64,000 bases of DNA from Gambelia wislizenii. Its lineage: Eukaryota > Chordata > Lepidosauria > Squamata > Crotaphytidae. Shown here one piece after another: positions 54,137-63,475 of the stretch. Both the position numbers and the translations under genes were made by a program. The stretch spans positions 186,064,501 through 186,128,500 of the forward strand of contig JAUMIR010000004.1 in NCBI GenBank assembly GCA_030847615.1. Direction: 5' to 3'. The stretch's first letter is position 1; the number at the start of each line of letters is the position of its first letter. The notes under the pieces are model-generated. The model did not search any database, had not been told where the DNA came from, and saw only the letters and a list, made by a program, of their open reading frames with translations.

Positions 54137-55006
54137 CAGTACGACCCCACCATCCGCTGATTTGCCATCAGCTGATTCGATTATCTGCAGTTGGCAACAG
54201 CAGTGGGGGGGGCAGGGGGAGATGGCTCTGGTGAGGCTCATGGAGGTGATGGCAGAGGCCTGGGAGGCCTCCACAGCATGATAGCAGCTGTATGGAGGAA
54301 GAGGAACCAGAAGTGGAGTGTGCGCCGCCCTCCTGGAGCAATCGAGCAAGCATGCCAGCCAGTCAGTGAGGGAGATAGGCAGCTGCAGCCACATGATGGA
54401 GCCCAGCGGCGGCAGGTAAGGACAACGGGAGTAGGGGGTGCCTCCTCCTCCCCCTACCCCTGTCACCCTTACCTGCCGCTGCAGGGCTCTGCATGGCTGC
54501 GGTTGCCTGTCTCCCTCCCTTGCTGGTTGGCTGGCTGTCATGCACGTGCGCTCGCTCGCTTACTCCAGGCAGGCGGTACATACTCAGCTTCTCGTTCCTC
54601 CTCCCCTTCTTCCACGCGGGCTGCCAGTGGCAGCAGAGGAGTCTGGGGGGCCCAGTCGCCTGCTTCCATGTCAAATCCCATGCAAGGTCACCTACCCACC
54701 CAGTCACTGCTCCACGCCGCAAACCACCCCACATGGCTGCCACCTCCCTCCTTCCCAAGACCAGTTGCCCGCTGCCACCTTGTGGAGCGGTTTGCGGCAT
54801 GGAGCAGCAACTGGGTGGGTAGGTAACCTCGCGTAGAGTTTGCAGCAGTGGCGGGCGACCATACAAGGGAAGGAGGGAGGTGGTGGCCTGGGGGTGGGTG
54901 GGCGGAGGGGTCTGTCCCCCCCAGAAGGAATTGCTATTATCAGCAATTTTCGCCATCCGCAGTGGGGCCTGGAACCAATCCTTCGTGGATGGGGGGGGTC
55001 ATATTG
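54137..55006. repeat. Tigger-ended GC-rich element nested in the Penelope-like element
   Basis: The terminal inverted repeats CAGTACGACCCCACCATCC and the inverted GGATGGGGGGGGTCATATTG are flanked by TA at 54135-54136 and 55007-55008. The interior is GC-rich with foldbacks: GGCGGCAGGTAAGG with CCCTTACCTGCCGC (about 54410-54480), and CTACCCACCCAGTCACTGCT with AGCAGCAACTGGGTGGGTAG (about 54691-54822). The ends resemble the element at 22326 but the cargo is different and not tandem. The overlapping open frames here are products of base bias. Confidence 0.85.
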
Positions 55007-55011
55007 TAATT

Positions 55012-56210
55012 TATCACACAGTCTCAGCAAGAAGGAACAAGATGCTATAGTCTCAGAAACAATCTTAATATTCTCATCAGAGGCTGACAAAGGAGGAGCT
55101 GTAGTCATCATGGACAAATCTGACTATATACAGATTTACAGGATATATATAGGAGGCTGAGAGGCAACTGCCCAACACTATATTTTACGGAATCTTGTCT
55201 AATGATTCCACAGATGAATACTAGATGGAATTATACAGGCTACTCAGGAAATTTCCCATGGAGATGAAGAACCAAATCCAAATTTACACACTCCAGGAGC
55301 CTCAACCAAGCACAATCTATCTAATACCCCAAATATATAAACAGTCCAACCTTGGACAGCCCATTGTCTCAACTACTGAAACACAGTTGGTGCCTCTGGA
55401 TATATGGACAGTATCCTTAGACCATATGCCACCAACACTCCCAGCTAGGTGAAGGACACTACTGACCTCTTGGCGAAATTACAGTGCATCTACAACCTCC
55501 CAGGGAATACCATTATAGCCACTAGGGATGTGGATTCTCTATATACCAACATCCCACATAAGGATGGACTACAAACTGTCAGGAACATTATTCCCGATGG
55601 GCCCATAGCAGACCTAGCCACCAAGGACGGCCACTTTGTTCTTTCCCTGTACTTCACTTTTAATAATAACATACTGTATACTTTAAGTTAACGGTACTGC
55701 CATGGGCACATGCATGGCAAGACAATATGCCAACATCTTAATGACTGACTTAGAACATTGCTTCCTTAAGTCCTGCATCCAGAAACCTCTCCTCTATCTG
55801 AGATAGATTGATGATACCTTCATAATTTGGAATAATGGAGTGGTCTCACTCAAGACATTCCACCAGAATTTCAACAGGTTCCAGCCTACCATCAATCTCA
55901 GCCTGGAATTCGCAACAGAACTAATTGACTTTCTGGATACCATGATACCACTACACAATGGACTTTTAAGCACCACACTATATCACAAACCCACTGACCA
56001 CTGCATATATTTACATGCTTGCAGTTTCCAATCTGAACACACTACCAAATCCATAGTTTACAGCAGATACAATCACATTTGCTCAGACGCACAAGACAGG
56101 GAGGCCAAACTGATGGAATTACAACAACCGTTCCTCAAGCTACAGTACCCGCCATATGAAGTAAAAAAATACAACAACAAATCAACAAGCAAGACTGGTA
56201 CCCAGGACTA
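55012..56210 (+). pseudogene. Penelope-like reverse transcriptase relic
   Basis: In order: EADKGGAVVIMDKSDYIQ (55080), the YLIPQIYKQSNLGQPIVS block (55310) equivalent to PLE LPKIHKxxxPGRPIVS, IATRDVDSLYTNIPHKDGL (55515) with the first catalytic Asp, then GTAMGTCMARQYAN (55690) and IDDTFIIWNNG (about 55807) with the catalytic DD. Next come FATELIDFLDTMIPLHNG and YHKPTDHCIYLHACS (55915-56020), the diagnostic PLE thumb. A stop replaces the Tyr before IDD, and frames change several times. The element cannot make active RT. Confidence 0.85.
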
Positions 56211-56559
56211 ATCTATTACAGAACAGACTGAAGACGGGAAACTGCAGAATCCCACTAGTGGTCACATACAGTTCCTAACCGCTTAGACGTATCATCAATA
56301 AGCTATAACCTATTCTTGACAATACCACTACTCTTTCAAAGGCTCTTGGTGGCAGGCCTTTATTTGCCTATAGATAGCATCCCAATCTCAAACAGTTACT
56401 TACCTACAGGAGGACACACAGCATGGATGGGGAGGCGGGTACAAGACCTTGCCCCAAACTCAGATGCCAACTCTTCCTATACATCTACTCGGGAAATGTC
56501 ATCACAGGACCTAATCACATCATCCCCAATATTATAAGTACTTTCACTTGGTGATCCTC

Positions 56560-56690
56560 TGATGTGACATATGGAATTATAACAACCGTTCCTCAAATGC
56601 CCCTTAGCACTGCATATTGGGCAAACTGTACAGTCTGTGTGCCAGAGGATAAATTGACATAAAACAGACATTAGAAATGGTAGTACCGTG
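56560..56690 (+). pseudogene. Penelope-like GIY-YIG endonuclease, first part
   Basis: Frame reading gives CPLALHIGQTVQSVCQRIN, a stop, then HKTDIRNG. This is the PLE GIY-YIG motif region of the type YVGQTxxxLxxRxxxHxxxI. The Arg of the catalytic RIN and the following His-Lys are visible. The protein is cut here by an insertion of about 700 bp and continues near 57383. Confidence 0.65.
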
Positions 56691-56691
56691 A

Positions 56692-57178
56692 TGAGTGGTT
56701 GATGGATGTTGGTGAGAAAATGGGAAGAGAGTATGAGGGAGCCAATCCCAATGCAACAAACTGTGATGGGAGTGGTTTTCCTAGAGCTTTAAAAGGTGTG
56801 TATGCCAGTTGAGAGAGAGGAGTTTGGAGTTTGGGAGTTTTAAGTTGAAGACTGAGTTTGAATCAGTTGGGGTTTGTGTGCTTTTGAGTGAAGTTAAGAA
56901 ATAGCTGTATGAAGTATGGTCTGTGCTTAAAGGAGTGTTAAGGCTGGATGGATTATAGAGTGAGTGGAAATTAAGAACATAAAATAGAATGACTGAGTAT
57001 GGAAGTTCCTGGTTTTTATGAAATAGTCACCACAGTGTGAGACTGAGAGAAATTTAACAGTTAACAAAGTTGGAGACACAATATAGAAGCATTTATGTTG
57101 CACCACTCTATCAATAAACCAATGTTTGTGTTTTATTCATAAATACCAGCCCCCTAGTGAATTATTTCCCTCACTGAC
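56692..57178. repeat. LTR-like insertion in the Penelope-like element
   Basis: A segment starting TGATGAGTGGTTGATGGATG and ending CCCTCACTGACA interrupts the endonuclease. It has TTTAAAAGG (about 56786), possibly a TATA-type box, and CAATAAACC (about 57111), possibly a polyadenylation signal, in LTR order. The following 200 bp up to about 57380 is also foreign to the PLE and could be internal sequence. No exact target duplication was found, and the family is unknown. Confidence 0.4.
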
Positions 57179-57382
57179 ATCTAGTAGTCATGCTTACCAA
57201 TTGGATCCACACAATACTAGATATTATCTACAGAAAGTCAGACCCCAGTCCAAAGAAGGGATACAGGGGAATCTGAAAGTTAGGTGTTAGGTGGCAGTAT
57301 AAGTGGGGAGGCAGCCAGGCTGAATAGTGAGGTAAATTTGGCTGGTCTGGGGGGGGGGGTCCTTTCCACAAATACACAAAAA

Positions 57383-57530
57383 ACAGTTGCAGAACACTTC
57401 AGTTTTCCTGGGCATTCCATATTGGACCCTAGAACAGCTGTCCTTGAACAACAACAGAATGACAGAGAAAGATTGGAAAGAGAGCAGAATTGGAATATAT
57501 CCACAAACTCTAGTCCATTGACAGTGGATT
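57383..57530 (+). pseudogene. Penelope-like GIY-YIG endonuclease, C-terminal part
   Basis: QKTVAEHFSFPGHSILDPRT is the PLE nuclease block of the type PVAxHFxxxxHSxxDLxxxVLxx. It continues VLEQQQNDRERLEREQNW, which parallels the Arg/Glu-containing end of the catalytic domain, before a stop at 57530. This fixes the right edge of the LTR-like insertion at about 57380. Confidence 0.7.
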
Positions 57531-57631
57531 GAACATAGACAATGGTTTCGTAGCATGCTACACATATTATAACACTGGTTAACACCCCAGCCTCATGAGG
57601 GCTCTGTTGGCTAGTTCACCACATCTACAGT

Positions 57632-58069
57632 CTGGTTCCCAGCCAGCACCACACTACGCTCCAGTAACTCTCTCCACTATTCATACGTGCATCTGCTCAC
57701 CTTGGCTTTAGGCAACATCCTTCCTTCTGCCTTTGTCCCCCAACAGCCATAGTTAAAACTGAACTTGTCACCTCATCACCATACCCATAAGTTTTGCATT
57801 TTTATTGCTGTTCTTATGCTGCTGCTGCTGCTGCTGCTGCTACTACTACTGCTACTGCTACGTGCCTTCAAGTAGTTTTGAGTTTATTTTGCTGTTCATA
57901 TGCTGCTGCTGCCGCCGCCGCCGCTACTACTACTGCTACGTGCCTTCAAGTAGTTTCCTAGGCACTTCACTCCATGCATCTGATGAAGTAGACTTAAGTC
58001 AATGAAAGCTTATGCTACCAACCTCTTTCAGTTAATCTCAAAGGTGATATGAGATCCCTTTGCATACTG
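57632..58069 (+). repeat. Downstream pseudo-LTR of the Penelope-like element, expanded
   Basis: The same block order as at 52940-53278, plus about 150 extra bases at 57803-57955. The extra part is a two-copy tandem duplication (period about 84 bp) of TGCTGTTC(T/A)TATGCTGCTG, triplet repeats, then CTACGTGCCTTCAAGTAGTT. The last block looks like an inverted Sauria SINE tail. One copy carries (CTG)n, the other (GCC)n. Right end GATCCCTTTGCATACTG, then a possible start of a further unit. Confidence 0.8.
57980..58017 (+). ncRNA. Hammerhead-ribozyme-like motif, core intact
   Basis: CTGATGA (57980-57986), one extra A, stem II GTAGAC (57988-57993) with GTCAAT (57998-58003) and loop TTAA (five of six pairs, one A-A mismatch), GAAA (58004-58007), stem III of A-U, G-C and C-G around loop TTAT, then A at 58017 as the cleavage-site base. 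These are the conserved elements in the right order and spacing for a minimal hammerhead. Hammerhead ribozymes are known in Penelope-like elements. Against activity: the additional A before stem II, and no evident stem I between the flanks. Confidence 0.5.
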
Positions 58070-58942
58070 TCCCTAGGTGGGTTTGCTACATCCCTGTCAC
58101 TGTTGGTGACAGAGAAGCAGAGGTCACAACTGCTCTGCAACACTGAAGAAAGTGGAGGTTAAAGCCTCTCTCACCCCGCAAATCCCAGTTGGGATCTCAG
58201 TTCTGGTTCTGATGCTGGTGGAACAGAAATCATTTTTAATTCCCATGAGGATCCTAAGGACCACACTAGAGCAGCCAAGAGCTGCATGTTGCCTTTGTGG
58301 GCTGTGGATTGCTCATCTTGCTTTAGATTTGGAACATGAATTCCTTACAAGAATTCCTCTAAGTAATTTTACAGTAATCCTAGTCAAACTGGTCATTGAC
58401 TAACAATGAAGATCAGTGGGTTGACAACAACCTCAGTAATGTTACCACAAATGGTACCACAAAAGCTGGCACGAAACATGTATCTACTAGAAGACTGCGT
58501 GTATTTACATGAAGCTACCCAATGTCTCTTGGATTCTAGATAATATAGCAGTAAATGCAGAAACTGGCTTCTGAGACCTCAGCATGGAATTGTTCTGTCA
58601 GATGTGACAAACGGATTTTAGGTAAAATTATACTGGTTCCAAATTTTCATCTCTACACTGCCACAAATAAACATGCTTTCCCCCCTCATGCAGCCCATTC
58701 TCCATTGTCTGAAGCCAATTGTTAGTCCCAGCTAGAGCAGACCTATTGAATCAGTTAGTGAATAGTAATTCTACATTTATGTAATTTCCATTGACTTAGT
58801 AGGGTTGCTTTTGTTGGGAGTAGCAATTAGGCCTTTCATGGTCCCATTAATGTGGTACATTGTGAAAAGATACATCAACTGTATCTGTTTAAGTTCATAT
58901 GCAAGTCTGGATAGCTAGGATAAAGATGTTGGTCATCTCTGG
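58070..58942. other. Intron, nothing recognised apart from one dispersed repeat
   Basis: A copy of the unclassified repeat seen at 28195 lies at about 58725-58850 (CTAGAGCAGACCTATTGAAT then CAGTTAGTGAATAG). No exon was found. Confidence 0.4.
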
Positions 58943-59163
58943 CCAGAGCCACACTACACAAATAATCCAGTTTGAAATGGGATTATTTGTCATGGTTCCT
59001 TCCTATGGAATCCTAGGATTTGTAGTTTTACAAAGTCTTTAGCCTTCTCTGCCAAAGAGTGCTGGTGCCTCACCAAACTACAAATCTACAGGATTCCATA
59101 GGAAGAAGCCATGGCAAATAATCCAGTTTCAAACTGGATTATTTCTGTAATGTGGACTTGGCC
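58943..59163. repeat. Palindromic hAT-like MITE
   Basis: The ends read CCACACTACACAAATAATCC and, inverted, GGATTATTTCTGTAATGTGG, with symmetric inner blocks around AGAGTGCTGGTGCCTCACCA. GGCCAGAG occurs on both sides (58941-58948 and 59160-59167) and may be the 8-bp target duplication. The family is shared with 24558 and 44495. Confidence 0.75.
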
Positions 59164-59167
59164 AGAG

Positions 59168-61825
59168 TGTGTAGTTTTAGGACAGAAGTAGGAATTTCAG
59201 CTGGAAAGAGTGATGGAAAAACTAACAATCAGTGATTATGTTTGCCTCATCTCCTTTTTTACTTCTTTTGCCACTTCTATCACAAGCAGTCAAATTCAGT
59301 ATAATGTGGGATTTTTTGGAAAAAGAAAATGAAACATTAAGATTTTTTGTCGAACATGAAATGCATATATTGTATCCAATTTTACTTACAGTTGCATAAT
59401 AATTAATTTTGAAATGGTTAGTTAGGTAGCATGGGGATGTCACTGCATTTTAATTAAGTGTTAGTGAAATTATACTCTGTCTGTTTCTCCTCTGTCATGC
59501 TCTCACAAACATGTTTCTCACAAACGTGTGTGTATCTATGTATTAATGTGAAGCCATACTTTGAAAATGGAGTCACACTAGCCTGGTTCATCTCACCTTT
59601 ACATGTCCTCCTAAATTAGTCCCAGTCTCATCTCATCCTGCTTGCTTTGCATATTATTTACTATAAAGTTGTGATTTTCACTATTATAAATTGAAGTATC
59701 CAAATAATGCCTAAGGTGCATAGAATTTGAATTCCCCCTCCACATGCTATCTCTCATACACTAGAAAAAGTGTTCTATTGATTATGGCTGGTATCCAAAC
59801 AACCACACAATTAGTTCTTCACACTCCAGAAGGCTTTGGCCTTGTGTTTCTCACACAGCAGCCAGCGCTCTCTGACACATAGCGAGTCACATTGTTAAGA
59901 GCAGTTTGTGATGTGGCATAGCAGGAGGAAGGGAGTGGGTGGTATCTGCTATTCAAAGGGGGAAAAGTCAGAGGTCCCAAAGGGCATGCTTAAGCTAAAG
60001 TAACTCTTTGAAATACATTTTGAAAATGAGCGTTAATAACCACAATACATACATCCGGTATCTGTACCCCAGCTCACCTTTCTAGCCATCATAACAGCAG
60101 GAATGGAATATCAAACTATAACATTTTTTGCTACCTCAGTAGCAAGTTGGACTAGAAAGGGAGCTGAGAATTTTCCCCACTGTTTGTTACTCCTTTGCTT
60201 TCATCCCAATATGAACACAAGGCAACTGATTCTTGTCTATCCTGCGCCAGTAGGCACTCTTGTTTTCTCTCAGGTCAGCCTTCCTTCTTTATTTCCTAAC
60301 CCTTCTTCCTGTTTAACTGTTGACAGAGCCACTTGGCTCTTTTGCAACTGGGGAAACATTTTTAAATGGTCCAAAGAAGTGGGTGGACCCGGGTCTTCTT
60401 ATCTATGAACCAGTGCCCTTCCTCCAAGTGGAGATTCTGTGGTTGGAAATGTGTAGTTTGTCCCTGCCTCTGTAACTTAAACATTACTGCAGTCTTGCAG
60501 GACATACACAGAACAGCAGAGTCCGCATGGCCTGAGATAATGGGCAGAGGGCCTTTAAAAATATCCTGTTTCTGTGGTTGGCATCACAAGGCTAACAAGC
60601 TGCATCTGTCTTACCAAAGCCTGTTATTTGTGGGAAGAAGCCTTCTTTTAGAGGAAGACCTTGATGAGACAGATGTAATTTGAGATCCTCATGTTCGATG
60701 CCCTTGTCTTACCCTTGCTTCTTTTAAAGGGCATCTTTAAAGGAGTTTTTACCTCCTAGGCTACAGAACAGTAGCATCACATCCTCTCATGCCCACCATG
60801 GCTTTCTGATCCAGGCAACCTTTTTGGAAGCCTGCAAAGGCTTCTGGGGTTCTGTCACAAGCTGCCTGGTCTGCAGTTTGTCCCCTCAGAACTAACAATA
60901 TGTACACTAATGATACAGTTTGGGGGAAGTAAGCAGCTGCTTACTCCAGCCCAGATAGCCGTGTCTCTTTTAGAAATTGGCATGTTGTGAGAGTGGAATT
61001 AGACTCACGGCATGCTTTGCTCATTTATTCTTTTGCCTCTCTCAAGTCTTTAGTTCTTTTGACTGAGGCACAAGTTTTCCTTTAGAACAATCATTAGATG
61101 TACAGATACAGCTTTGTAAAAGGACAAGTCTAAGAGAGACAGTCAGAGGGACGTGAGAAAATAACCATAATTATCCTATTTGGTGTAGTGTAAGCATTTG
61201 GACAGGATGACGAATGCTTGTCAAAACACTTGGTTCTGGAATTATACAGCTGACTGTCTCACAGCATCACTGGGGTGGAATTAAAACCTACGCTCTACAT
61301 TTCACAAAAGAAATTCAAATGAATTATCATTTAGGATGGTGCTCTTTCACACCTCTGAGGAGTTCTTGTAAATGAACTTTATTATCTGCACAGTTTTGAA
61401 GCTTCAGTGCTTTTAATGGATCATGAAGTTTCATCACTGATAGTAGAGATGCCTCTTCTTCTGTTGTATCCTTTTCTCTCTGGACCTGAGTGTCATACTT
61501 GTGGCAAGCAGAAGCCGGTGAACTTGGGCCACCACTTCTCCATTTGTGAGATGGGGATAAGGGATGGCAAGGGGTAGGTGTGAGGCATGGTTATCAGTGT
61601 CAAAGCACTTAGTAGCAGACAGATACACAAGGCATCCCTTGACCAGGGCTGTTCCTCAAGTAAGCTCTCCCACCTATACCCTCCTCCACTACCAGGGCTC
61701 TCAGATGCATATTTGTTGCATTAAGTGGGGGAAACATCTGGGGGAGACACTGGGGGAAGTGATGGGTGGTGAAAGGATGAAACATCTTCTAATACCCTCC
61801 CCCACACTCCCTTGTCACAGCTTCA
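59168..61825. other. SEMA5A: Intron, no repeat or exon recognised
   Basis: 2.6 kb without a recognisable transposon. Two overlapping open frames (60103-60683) and the 5' part of the frame starting at 61564 show no domain. The next SEMA5A exon, expected to encode the segment following LATD, was looked for and not seen. Confidence 0.4.
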
Positions 61826-61827
61826 TT

Positions 61828-63475
61828 TGCTTGAAGCCGCTCCTGAAAAAGCCTTCCCTGGACCCCTTGGACAGGAACAACTATAGACCAGTCTCCTTGC
61901 TGCCTTTTCTAAGCAAGGTGATTGAGAGGGCGGTCGCTTCCCAACTCCAAGCTGTCTTGGATGAAACCGATTATCTAGATCCATTTCAAACTGGCTTTAG
62001 GACGGGATATGGAGTGGAGACTGCCATGGTTGCTCTGGCTGATGACCTCCGCTTGGGTATCGACAGGGGTAGTGTGACTCTGTTGGTGCTCTTGGACCTC
62101 TCAGCGGCCTTTGACACAATAGATCATTCCATCCTCCTGGATCGCCTGAGGGAGTTAGGAATCGGAGGCACTGCCTTGCAGTGGTTCCGTTCCTTCCTTT
62201 CGGGCAGATCCCAGAGGGTGAGGCTCGGGGACAGCTGCTCTACCAGAATAGAGCTTAACTGTGGCGTTCCTCAGGGTGCCATCCTGTCCCCGATGCTATT
62301 TAACATCTATATGAAGCCGCTGGGAGAGATCATTCAAAGGCATGGAGTGCGTTGTCATCAGTATGCTGATGACACCCAGATATACTTCTCCATGTCTCGG
62401 TCATCAGCTTTGACTTCAGATGGCGTCTCTCCTCTCAATGATTGTCTTAAAGCAGTAATGGACTGGATGAGGAAAAACAAATTGAGACTGAATCCAGACA
62501 AAACGGAGGTACTACCAGTTACAGGCCCGAAACCAGGTCTGGGAATACAACTTCCAGTCCTGGATGGAACTACACTCTCCTCCAAAGACTGTGTTCGCAG
62601 TCTGGGGGTGCTCCTGGACCCGACGCTCCAGATGTCTAATCAGGTAAATGCGACGGTCAGGAGTGCCTGTTATCAACTTCGGCTGATACGCCAGCTGCAC
62701 CCTTTCCTGGAAACTAGGGACCTCGAAACTGTGGTACATGCACTGGTAACCTCCCGTCTGGATTTCTGTAATGCGCTCTACATGGGGCTACCCTTGTGCT
62801 TAACTCGGAAACTTCAACTAGTTCAGAACATGGCAGCCAGGTTGATTTCTGGTGTTTCCAGAAGAGAGCATATAACACCTGTGCTAAAAGCTCTCCACTG
62901 GCTGCCTATTCGTTTCCGGGCACAGTACAAGGTGTTGATTATAAACTTTAAAGCCCTGCATGGTTTGGGTCCAACTTATCTCCAGGACTGCCTCCTTCCG
63001 TACGACTCTCCCCGCGCACTTCGGTCCTCTGGGAGGAATCTGTTACAGCCTATGAAAACAAGGCTGTCGGTGACGTCCCAGAGGGCCTTCTCCGCTGCTG
63101 CTCCCAGATTATGGAATGGCCTGCCGGACGAGATCCGTCTTATTAACACCTTAGACAGCTTTAAAAAAGCTGTCAAGACGGATCTTTTCTGGCAGGCCTT
63201 TCCTGAATAACTATCCCGGCCCAAGACTCGGCTGTCCTCCCTGAGTTGTAATCAGATTAAAAAAAAAAACTATTGTATGTTTTAATCTTTTTCTAATTTA
63301 TATATTTTTAATTTACTGTATGTTTTTAATCTTTTATAGTTTAATATTATTTTAAGGGGGGGTGGGCTAGGGTACTGGGACTATGGAGTTTTTATATTGT
63401 AAGCCGCCCCGATTGCGTTGCAGAGGGGCGGGATAGAAATAAAATTTTATTATTTTATTATTATATTATTATTGA
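61828..63475 (+). mobile_element. L2 LINE, 5'-truncated, long intact reading frame
   Basis: The element starts near LKPLLKKPSLDPLDRNNYRP and runs to the 3' UTR end GTAAGCCGCCCCGATTGCG, then GAGGGGCGGGATAGAAATAA and a TTATTA-rich tail at about 63440-63475. The 5' part with the endonuclease is missing. No stop or frameshift occurs over about 460 codons of ORF2. It is on the same strand as SEMA5A in the large intron. The fully open frame indicates recent insertion compared with the other LINEs in the window. Confidence 0.9.
61834..63210 (+). CDS. L2 ORF2 reverse transcriptase fragment, uninterrupted
   Basis: About 458 residues of L2-clade ORF2 from the RT start to the natural stop. Palm motif A is LLDLSAAFDTIDH (Asp in the VLLDLS block). 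Motif B is NCGVPQGAILSPMLFNIYM. The catalytic box is HQYADDTQIYF, and the thumb includes LRLNPDKTEVLPV and VRSLGVLLDPTLQM. The C-terminal part has TSRLDFCNALYMGLP, RREHITPVLKALHWLP and AAPRLWNGLPDEIR. The frame is open upstream to 61564, but the first 90 codons are not L2 and come from flanking intron. All visible catalytic residues are kept. The missing endonuclease means the copy cannot move by itself. Confidence 0.85.
   Translation, partial: KPLLKKPSLDPLDRNNYRPVSLLPFLSKVIERAVASQLQAVLDETDYLDPFQTGFRTGYGVETAMVALADDLRLGIDRGSVTLLVLLDLSAAFDTIDHSILLDRLRELGIGGTALQWFRSFLSGRSQRVRLGDSCSTRIELNCGVPQGAILSPMLFNIYMKPLGEIIQRHGVRCHQYADDTQIYFSMSRSSALTSDGVSPLNDCLKAVMDWMRKNKLRLNPDKTEVLPVTGPKPGLGIQLPVLDGTTLSSKDCVRSLGVLLDPTLQMSNQVNATVRSACYQLRLIRQLHPFLETRDLETVVHALVTSRLDFCNALYMGLPLCLTRKLQLVQNMAARLISGVSRREHITPVLKALHWLPIRFRAQYKVLIINFKALHGLGPTYLQDCLLPYDSPRALRSSGRNLLQPMKTRLSVTSQRAFSAAAPRLWNGLPDEIRLINTLDSFKKAVKTDLFWQAFPE

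Larger units (their letters stand above)
52940..58069 (+). mobile_element. Penelope-like retroelement with direct terminal repeats, twice interrupted
   Basis: A decayed Penelope-like element (PLE): terminal repeat (52940-53278), N-terminal region (53280-54130), RT (55012-56210), GIY-YIG endonuclease pieces (about 56560-56690 and 57383-57530) and a second terminal repeat (57632-58069). PLEs use RT plus a GIY-YIG nuclease, and often carry long direct repeats called pseudo-LTRs. Two later insertions split it: a Tigger-ended GC-rich element (54137-55006) and an LTR-like insertion (about 56690-57380). After the second repeat, CCCTAGGTGG resembles the start of another repeat unit (CCCTAGATGG, 52941), which hints at the tandem arrangement common for PLEs. 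It is on the same strand as SEMA5A. Confidence 0.85.

Noticed and set aside
54191..55117. Overlapping frames of 100-211 codons
   Set aside because: Located in the GC-rich Tigger-ended insertion, on both strands, with no domain.
57815..57850. (CTG)n as evidence of a coding polyglutamine or polyleucine tract
   Set aside because: It lies in the pseudo-LTR of a dead retroelement, with no supporting gene structure.
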